Shown one piece after another: positions 24,810 to 30,365 of a DNA stretch of 30,365 bases. The stretch spans positions 1 to 30,365 of the forward strand of contig JAUSPK010000016.1 of assembly GCA_030655735.1 (NCBI GenBank), in the 5' to 3' direction. How positions within the stretch are numbered: the stretch's first letter is position 1; each line of letters opens with the position of its first letter. Under the pieces are notes generated by a model. That model saw only the letters and a list, made by a program, of their open reading frames with translations. It was not told where the DNA came from and made no database searches. A program made the translations under genes and the position numbers. The stretch comes from Syntrophales bacterium. Lineage in GTDB: Bacteria; Desulfobacterota; Syntrophia; Syntrophales; UBA2210.

Positions 24810-24896
24810 TTAAGCACGCCTGTTTTTTGCCAAGGGGGAGAGGGACAAGAAATCCTTCACCATCCTTTTGGGGAAGATATCCTCCAGCGTCTCAAG
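24810..24896 (-). pseudogene. Possible C-terminal gene fragment next to the MITE-like element
   Basis: The minus strand reads LETLEDIFPKRMVKDFLSLS then PLAKNRRA and a TAA stop at 24810-24812, in a frame that looks protein-like. It runs up to the direct repeat of the MITE-like element and is closed by a stop codon just beyond it. No family is recognised. It may be the tail of a destroyed gene or a chance frame. Confidence 0.2.
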
Positions 24897-25029
24897 ACAC
24901 TAGTGTCACGTCAACGATACTCTGTCATTTCGAGGGAGTCTTCACGACTGAGAAATCTTAGATTTCACCCTAAAGGGTACTATAGCTCCCTGCGGCCAAA
25001 ATGACATTTCTTGATTGACAAGACACTAG
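24895..25029. mobile_element. MITE-like non-coding element, 117 bp, with 9-bp flanking direct repeats
   Basis: AGACACTAG occurs at 24895-24903 and again at 25021-25029. The 117 bp between them (24904-25020) begin TGTCACGTCAA and end TTGATTGACA, which are imperfect inverted repeats. A second nested inverted pair, TGTCATTT (24923-24930) and AAATGACA (24998-25005), encloses a near-palindrome GAAATCTTAGATTTC. There is no coding capacity. The pattern is that of a small element mobilised in trans with a 9-bp target duplication. The right end carries TTGACA (25015-25020) facing the symporter gene, without an obvious -10. Confidence 0.6.
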
Positions 25030-25111
25030 AATCTACGAGACTTTTCACGCCGGGAAAAATGTGGTATGAGTGCGTGGCAGTTTGGGCTTATGCGCCACAA
25101 GAAAGAATCAC

Positions 25112-26491
25112 ATGAACAATATTATAGCGGGAGCCTTCCTCCTGGGTATGATCCTGGTCGGTATCCTGAGTTTTAAGAAAATTAAGAATGCATCGAGTTT
25201 CTTTGTCGCGGACAGAACGGCGGCGACTCCGGCAGTAACGGGGTCGCTTCTGGCTACCATTATAGGCGGGTCCAGCACCATCGGGATCGCCGGTCTGGGT
25301 TATTCAAAGGGGTTGGTGGGGGCATGGTGGATGCTCGTGGGGGCAATAGGGCTCCTGGTCCTTTCTTTCTGGTTCGCCGAACGGGTGAGGGGCTACGCGG
25401 TATACACCCTCCCCGAAATCCTCGAGAAACAGTACGGTGGAAATGCGATACGGATCATCGCCTCTGGCCTGATCGTCGCGGCATGGCTTGGAATCATAGC
25501 GGCGCAGATCATCGCGGCGGGCAAGATACTGTCGGTATTATGGCCGGGGCAGTCCGGCCTGCTGATGATCATTGCCGGATCTGTTTTTATCACGTACACC
25601 CTCCTCGGCGGCCAGTATTCCATCCTGCGCACCGATCTGATTCAGTCGGTCCTTATCATTGCGGGGGTGTGCGTTTGCGCCGCTGTCGGCATATCGGCCG
25701 CGGGCGGACTTGCGGGAATGGCGACGCAGCTTCCCCCCTCGTACTTCTCATTTCCAACGGCCCCCGATTTCGGATGGATCGAGCTTGTGACATTCCTCTT
25801 CTTCGTCGGCGCTACGTACCTGGTCGGCCCGGATATATACTCCAGGATCTTCTGCTCCCGGGACCCGCGAGTCGCCAGAAGGTCTCTTGTACTGACCGCT
25901 TCCGTCATGATTCCCACGGCGTTTCTCATAACTCTCGCGGGGATTGCCGCGCGGGTGCTCCTGCCGGAGATCCAGCCGGAGAGCGCGCTGCCGGCCCTCG
26001 TTATACATACAATCCCGACAGGGCTGAGCGGCCTCGTCATCGTTGCCCTCCTGGCGGCGGTCATGTCCTCGGCAGATACCTGTCTGCTCACCACAAGCAC
26101 CATAATTACCGCGGACATACTGGCACCCCTGCTGAAGATCGAAGAAAAAAATATGCTCAGGATATCCAGGGCATGCGTGATCATAACGGGGATATTCTCT
26201 CTTATAATCGCGCTGAGGTTGCAGGGGATCATCGCCTCACTCCTGCTGGGATACACCGTCTACTCGGCGGGGCTTGTCATCCCCATTCTACTGGGATTTT
26301 ACGCACACAGCTTAGGGCTGAACGCGACGGGAGCGATCATCGCCATCACGGGGGGAGGAGCTTCGGGACTCTTTTTGAAACTCTCCGGGCACGACTCTTT
26401 GCTGCTGTTCACAATCCCCCTTTCGGCGGTCCTCATCTTCGCCGGAAGTTATCTCTTCCGAAGGTCACACATGACCGGACAAGGATTATAG
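25112..26491 (+). CDS. Sodium:solute symporter family protein
   Basis: Integral membrane transporter of the SSF family (LeuT fold), using the sodium gradient to import an unknown solute. The start is taken at ATG 25112 (MNNIIAGAFLLGMILVGILS); an in-frame GTG at 25070 adds a non-hydrophobic extension. The 459 residues contain about 12-13 hydrophobic segments. Family marks are SSFFVADRTAATPAVTGSLL followed by GGSSTIGIAGLGYSKGLVGA near the N-terminus, YTLPEILEKQYGG, the TYLVGPDIYSRIFCSRD region and AAVMSSADTCLLTTSTI around residue 320, which carries sodium-site residues. The substrate cannot be told. Its TAG is one base from the RNase D start, indicating coupling. Confidence 0.92.
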   Translation: MNNIIAGAFLLGMILVGILSFKKIKNASSFFVADRTAATPAVTGSLLATIIGGSSTIGIAGLGYSKGLVGAWWMLVGAIGLLVLSFWFAERVRGYAVYTLPEILEKQYGGNAIRIIASGLIVAAWLGIIAAQIIAAGKILSVLWPGQSGLLMIIAGSVFITYTLLGGQYSILRTDLIQSVLIIAGVCVCAAVGISAAGGLAGMATQLPPSYFSFPTAPDFGWIELVTFLFFVGATYLVGPDIYSRIFCSRDPRVARRSLVLTASVMIPTAFLITLAGIAARVLLPEIQPESALPALVIHTIPTGLSGLVIVALLAAVMSSADTCLLTTSTIITADILAPLLKIEEKNMLRISRACVIITGIFSLIIALRLQGIIASLLLGYTVYSAGLVIPILLGFYAHSLGLNATGAIIAITGGGASGLFLKLSGHDSLLLFTIPLSAVLIFAGSYLFRRSHMTGQGL

Positions 26492-26492
26492 T

Positions 26493-27371
26493 ATGGACGA
26501 CGGGTGGATACTCGTAGACAACGCGCACAAACGTGAGATGGCGCAGCGCGATATGCTGAGCGCACGGTACATAGGGATGGATACCGAATACGATTCCTTC
26601 AGGTACTTCCGGGAAAAGCTGTGCCTGATACAGATATCCACGGAATCTCGAGTATATATCTTCGACCCGCTTTTGGACGTTGACCTGTCGTTTCTGGGAG
26701 AGGTGTTTGCGAATCCCGCGACTGTCAAGATTATTCACGCGTGCGATAACGATGTACGCCTGCTGGGCCGGGACTATGGCTTCAGGTTTGCCAATATCTT
26801 CGACACCTACCGGGCGGCTTCTCTTCTGGGATTCACGCCCCTCTCTCTGAAAGCAATCATGGAGGAATGCCTGGGGGTGGAGCTGACAAAGACCAAGAAG
26901 ATTCAACGGTCGAGATGAGATGTCCGCCCTCTCACAGACGAGCAACTCGAGTACGCGGCCCTTGACGCACGGCACCTGATAGCACTGTATCACTTTCTCA
27001 CGGAACGGTTGACAGAAAACAACCTGGAAGGGGCGGCACAAGAAGCTTTCGACAAGATGACACGGGTGAAGTGGCATGAAAAGACCTTCAATCCGAAGGG
27101 GTTCTTCACGATTGACGGATACGACAACCTGGAGGAATACCAGAAGCGTCGTCTGGAAAAGCTCTACCATTGGCGGTTCGAAACGGCACGAAAGACGAAT
27201 ACAGCCTCTTTCCTTGTCCTTTCCGACCGAGCCATCATGGAACTGTCGAAAGATGAAACGGGCACCGTCGCGTCGCTGGGCGAAGGCGGAATACTCTCCG
27301 TTGCAAAGATAAAGGCCTTTGGGACTGAGATTATAAAGATGCTCAGAAAACAGGTAAAGAAGGCTCCATAG
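26493..27371 (+). pseudogene. rnd: Ribonuclease D family 3'-5' exonuclease interrupted by one in-frame UGA
   Basis: RNase D trims 3' ends of tRNA and other small RNAs. The frame from ATG 26493 encodes the exonuclease motifs Exo I (YIGMDTEYDSF) and Exo II (IIHACDNDVRLLGRDYG), then hits UGA at 26916-26918 after KTKKIQRSR. Without leaving the frame it continues DVRPLTDEQLEYAALDARHL, the Exo III motif with its catalytic Tyr and Asp, then an HRDC-like region (QKRRLEKLYHWRFETARK) to 27371. Relatives have Trp at the UGA (S-x-W-x-x-RPL), so a TGG to TGA change explains it. The truncated product would lack Exo III and be inactive. Nonsense mutation, sequencing error or UGA read-through cannot be separated here. 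The N-terminal part is coupled to the symporter gene. Confidence 0.85.
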
Positions 27372-27521
27372 GAAAGCTCCGTCCGGTCTGAAATTCCCCG
27401 TAATATATCCCGTGATAGTACGTGTCTGTTACTGAGTTGATTCCGCAAAGGGCGTTGCCCGAGCGAGGGGGAACGGATCGGCCTGACAGTTCTTCAGACA
27501 ACACGAACCAGTGAGCAGGCA

Positions 27522-28721
27522 TCACGTGCCCGAGTCTGTGACTTTGAGGGACTGCCTGAGTATCTCCGAGGGATCAAGGGCGGGGATTCCGGAAAAATAC
27601 CCCAGTTGCATCTTACAGGCACCGCAGTCCGACATCATGATGTCCGGGCCTATGGCCTTGATCGCCCGCGCCGCGTCAGAGCCCAGCTTCGCGGAGGTCT
27701 CTCCATGTTTCTTCTTAAACCCGTAGCTTCCTGCAAGACCGCAACAGTTATCCTCAAGGATATGGACCTCAAGGCCGGGGATCTTTTCAAAAAGCCGCGC
27801 GGCCGGATACCCGATGCCTAATGCCCGCAGGTGGCATGGGATGTGGTACGCGATTTTGCGGTGAAGCGGCTCAAAGGTCGGCTCTATATACCCCTCTTCC
27901 ATGAGTTCCAGGATATATTCGTGGAGATTATAGGTGTTTTCAGATATCTTTTTACCGTCAGGCACACCCAGGATACCCGGGTAGTCCTGTGTGAGTGAGA
28001 GACCGCATGATGTGCAGGTGTATACCACCTCATACCCCTTGTCTATGTACCCGGCAAGGATGCGCGCGTTTTTCCGGGCGAATTTCCGGGCGGTCTCCAT
28101 GTCTCCATTCCCCAGGGCGGGCAGCCCGCAGCAGACCTGCCTCGGAATGACTACCCTGACACCCAGCGACGCGAGAAGGTCCCGTACCCCCCTGCCTATA
28201 TCGGGACGGTTGTAGTTGATAAAACAGCCATAGAAAAATACCACCTTTTTCCGGCTCCTCCGGCGCCCTTTCCACCTCCAGCTCCTGTTCATGGAATGGA
28301 ATCGATATTGGGGAAAGGGGATAGAGGTCGATATTCCGAATACATTGAGCACCCTTTTTACGAATGTTCTCGGGGTCAGGATGTTGATCACGGGGGCGAT
28401 AAGGGAGCCAAGGGCGCCAAGCCAGTAAGTGTTGGCAAACAGGCGGTACGGGAGGGGTCTGAAGTGCCCCTCGCCATATCGGGTCTGTTCCCTGAGGATG
28501 ATTTGAGCCGGATGCACACTGTACGGGCAGGCTACATCGCATCGCTTGCACTGACTACACAGTCGTACCCATCTGTCTATGGACGCCTCATCGTCCGAGC
28601 GAAAACGCTCGGCGTCGGGACCGGACTGCTTGGGACCGGGAAAGGCCGGGTCCACCTTGAACACGGGGCAGTTTGCCACACAGACGGTGCATCGTATGCA
28701 GTGTTGAAAGTCAAATCCCAC
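27522..28721 (-). CDS. glpC: Anaerobic glycerol-3-phosphate dehydrogenase subunit C
   Basis: Membrane-associated iron-sulfur subunit passing electrons from GlpAB to the quinone pool. The start is set at the GTG at 28721, whose G is the last base of the glpB TAG (TAGTG), with GGAGG upstream; this gives 399 residues. The longer frame to 28829 lies inside glpB. Two ferredoxin-type clusters come first, CIRCTVCVANCP near residues 8-19 and CSQCKRCDVACP near 55-65. Two CCG domains follow, with VVFFYGCFINYNRPD, VCCGLPALGNGD, YTCTSCGLSLTQDYP, YHIPCHLRALG, NCCGLAGSYGFKKKHG and DCGACKMQL. This matches GlpC. Related heterodisulfide-reductase-like proteins are the alternative, but linkage to glpB and glpA decides it. 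Confidence 0.93.
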   Translation of the reverse strand: MGFDFQHCIRCTVCVANCPVFKVDPAFPGPKQSGPDAERFRSDDEASIDRWVRLCSQCKRCDVACPYSVHPAQIILREQTRYGEGHFRPLPYRLFANTYWLGALGSLIAPVINILTPRTFVKRVLNVFGISTSIPFPQYRFHSMNRSWRWKGRRRSRKKVVFFYGCFINYNRPDIGRGVRDLLASLGVRVVIPRQVCCGLPALGNGDMETARKFARKNARILAGYIDKGYEVVYTCTSCGLSLTQDYPGILGVPDGKKISENTYNLHEYILELMEEGYIEPTFEPLHRKIAYHIPCHLRALGIGYPAARLFEKIPGLEVHILEDNCCGLAGSYGFKKKHGETSAKLGSDAARAIKAIGPDIMMSDCGACKMQLGYFSGIPALDPSEILRQSLKVTDSGT

Positions 28722-29911
28722 TATACGAGCCCTCCACACGCGTTTGCGGCCGCCACGCCCGTGGCAATGGCCATTCCGTGACCGCACCGGTATTTCATCA
28801 CCTCTGAAAAGGCCAGTATGCTCCCGCACACGTAAAGGTTTTCAATCTCCGTATCAACGGGCCTGAAGGATGAGTCCACCCGTATGCCCGCTTTTTCTAT
28901 CTCATGTCCGGCGGCGAAGAAATCATCGTTAAACCAGGTCTCCCTCGCTCCGGGGAGGTAGGCGGGCAGATCGAATACCGTCTCCGTGACGGTGTCCATC
29001 GATGCCTGGAGGCCGCCGCTGACAAATGAACCGGTGGCGAGGATAAACGCCCTCCCCTCCACACGCGTGGCCCTCCCGGAACTTGCAAGGGTGACGGCCT
29101 CGATCCGATTACCAAGCTTTTCAACGCTGTATATTCCCTTTCCCCAGTAGAGGTTGACCCCCTTTTGCAGCAGGGCCTTTTTCAGGCCGCCGAACAGTCG
29201 AAGCCCCGGCATGGAAGGGGGGAGCGTGGGGATTTCAAAGATCTTCCTGCCGCATCCGGCGGATATCTGATGGTACACATCTCCGACAAGGTTTCTCCCC
29301 AGCACGGCCGGCATGGCGATCCTTCCCTCCGGGATATCGAGACCCTGCACCCACGATATAAAGGCTTCAAGAAACGGCCTGTTTTCAAACTTCTCGGCGA
29401 TACCCGCGGTGGTGATAACCCCCGGGTCAAATACGGAATAGCCGGCGTTTGTGTATCGCGACGTAATGTACTGCGGATAGAAATCTTTCATTTTGTAAAA
29501 TGATATGACGTGGATATATTCATCGGAATCGAAATCGGAGAATTCCATTGTCTCGGGAACAAGACAGGTGCTCTTGCACCTGCCCAGAGAGGTAAGCACC
29601 CTCCTGTTGGCATGCACATCCCCCACATACGGCATTCCCCCCTCAGACATGATGCCTTGGAACAGGTCAAGGGAATGCGCGATGGCGTCTTCTCCAACGA
29701 GGTGATAGGGATGATTGTCCGGCAGAGAAGCAATCCCCTTCAGAGGATCATCACCGTCCGCGAGCAGATCGATGCACCCGGTGGAGAAGCAGCAGACGGG
29801 ATCACCCTTCGAAATAACCGCGACCTTCCTGCCATTCTTCGCGAGCGCGGCCGCCGCCATCATCCCCGACATGCCTCCGCCTATGATCACGACATCGTAT
29901 ATGGCGTTCAT
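28721..29911 (-). CDS. glpB: Anaerobic glycerol-3-phosphate dehydrogenase subunit B
   Basis: FAD/FMN-binding partner of GlpA in the anaerobic sn-glycerol-3-phosphate:quinone oxidoreductase, which makes dihydroxyacetone phosphate. The 396 residues start MNAIYDVVIIGGGMSGMMAA, a dinucleotide-binding GxGxxG fold, followed by VISKGDPVCCFSTGCIDLLA typical of GlpB. Later segments include FILATGSFVSGGLQASMD and, near the C-terminus, ENLYVCGSILAFSEVMKYRC then GHGMAIATGVAAA. Its ATG overlaps the glpA stop as ATGA, and its stop overlaps the glpC start, so the three genes are coupled. Confidence 0.93.
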   Translation of the reverse strand: MNAIYDVVIIGGGMSGMMAAAALAKNGRKVAVISKGDPVCCFSTGCIDLLADGDDPLKGIASLPDNHPYHLVGEDAIAHSLDLFQGIMSEGGMPYVGDVHANRRVLTSLGRCKSTCLVPETMEFSDFDSDEYIHVISFYKMKDFYPQYITSRYTNAGYSVFDPGVITTAGIAEKFENRPFLEAFISWVQGLDIPEGRIAMPAVLGRNLVGDVYHQISAGCGRKIFEIPTLPPSMPGLRLFGGLKKALLQKGVNLYWGKGIYSVEKLGNRIEAVTLASSGRATRVEGRAFILATGSFVSGGLQASMDTVTETVFDLPAYLPGARETWFNDDFFAAGHEIEKAGIRVDSSFRPVDTEIENLYVCGSILAFSEVMKYRCGHGMAIATGVAAANACGGLV

Positions 29912-30365
29912 TGCCCCTGCTCCATATTCAGGATACCGAGGTAGATATATTCAACAAGCTGTTCTTCGCGGAGCTGATCACCCCAGAGCGCCGGTTTGAT
30001 CCCCTTGAATCTCCTCTGGAGAAATTCCCTCAGCACGCGCATCGAATCCTCGGGCGTCATCTTCCCCATCTCCTGCATGATCCCCAGCGCCCGATACGTG
30101 CAGAACCCCCCCTGACAAGGCCCCATCCCCAACCGCGTTCGGTGCTGGATGTCTCCGATATGCCTGGTGCCGATCTTGCCGGCAACCCGCTCTACGGTAT
30201 CCGCCGTCACCAGTTCACATTCACACACAATGCCTTCCAGGGTTTTCAGCCGACTGGAAAGGGGGTACCCGCTCAGTTCTTCCTGCCCCTCGAGGGGAAG
30301 CTCCGCCGTCCGGCATTTCGTCTTAAGGCCGAGGACCGCCATGATGCTGTCGGTCATCTTTTCCG
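29908..30365 (-). CDS. glpA: Anaerobic glycerol-3-phosphate dehydrogenase subunit A, C-terminal part (runs off right edge)
   Basis: Only the last 150 or so residues are inside the window; the frame is open to the edge, and the ATG at 30357 is internal. The visible part is the BFD-type [2Fe-2S] domain of GlpA, with cysteines in IVCECELVTADTVERV and in GMGPCQGGFCTYRALGIMQE, followed by a C-terminal FLQRRFKGIKPALWGDQLRE. GlpA is the catalytic FAD subunit oxidising glycerol-3-phosphate; its FAD domain lies outside. The ATGA overlap with glpB supports the assignment. Confidence 0.88.
   Translation of the reverse strand, partial: EKMTDSIMAVLGLKTKCRTAELPLEGQEELSGYPLSSRLKTLEGIVCECELVTADTVERVAGKIGTRHIGDIQHRTRLGMGPCQGGFCTYRALGIMQEMGKMTPEDSMRVLREFLQRRFKGIKPALWGDQLREEQLVEYIYLGILNMEQGQ

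Noticed and set aside
24629..24817. 62-codon minus-strand open frame in the debris zone
   Set aside because: It runs through the GC hairpin and lacks a ribosome binding site; the 22-codon frame with a strong site at 24768 explains the signal better.
26916..26918. UGA in RNase D as a second selenocysteine
   Set aside because: The position is a conserved Trp rather than Cys, there is no UxxC or other redox motif, and no stable hairpin with a G-starting loop was seen at SECIS distance.

Overview
The window looks like a chromosomal segment of an anaerobic, probably syntrophic, fatty-acid-oxidising Desulfobacterota (old Deltaproteobacteria, Syntrophales-like). This is inferred from gene content: a beta-oxidation cluster, etfBA with a membrane EtfAB:menaquinone oxidoreductase (EMO-type), AMP-forming acetyl-CoA synthetase, glpABC, and a GrdB/PrdB-like selenoprotein with an in-frame UGA. 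No rRNA, tRNA or CRISPR array was recognised.

Layout. 1-1.07 kb (minus): folD followed by the start of a Na/Pi cotransporter, with a good sigma70 promoter upstream of folD. 1.2-7.9 kb (plus): a run of AMP-dependent acyl-CoA ligase (lacking both conserved catalytic lysines), thiolase, 3-hydroxyacyl-CoA dehydrogenase, acyl-CoA dehydrogenase and cofactor-independent phosphoglycerate mutase. 8.0-17.4 kb (minus): acs, etfB, etfA, emo, a long-chain acyl-CoA ligase, an alpha/beta hydrolase (frameshifted at a run of eight G) and a flavodoxin. A very strong terminator hairpin sits between etfA and emo, and another follows emo. 17.7-22.2 kb (plus): the conserved rpmH-rnpA-yidD-yidC-jag-mnmE block, which here faces acs rather than dnaA.

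22.2-25.1 kb is the accessory part: a small conserved-looking unknown protein, a histone-deacetylase-family gene bracketed by palindromic repeats with a CGCTGTC/GACAGCG core, a predicted selenoprotein (Sec168, UxxC motif, bacterial SECIS hairpin), then about 630 bp of debris. The debris holds a 17-codon pyruvate-kinase-like start, a truncated signal-peptide-like start, GC hairpins and a 117-bp MITE-like element with a 9-bp direct repeat on each side. 25.1-27.4 kb (plus): a sodium:solute symporter and an RNase D gene interrupted by a single UGA at a position where the family has Trp. 27.5-30.4 kb (minus): glpC, glpB and the C-terminal part of glpA, translationally coupled.

How the genes fit together: acyl-CoA ligases activate acids; acyl-CoA dehydrogenase passes electrons to EtfAB; EMO moves them to menaquinone; the hydroxyacyl-CoA dehydrogenase and thiolase complete the cycle (no enoyl-CoA hydratase is in this window); Acs interconverts acetyl-CoA and acetate. 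GlpABC would feed the same quinone pool. The most interesting items are the orphan selenoprotein, the catalytically odd acyl-CoA ligase, the UGA-interrupted RNase D and the repeat-bracketed deacetylase gene.
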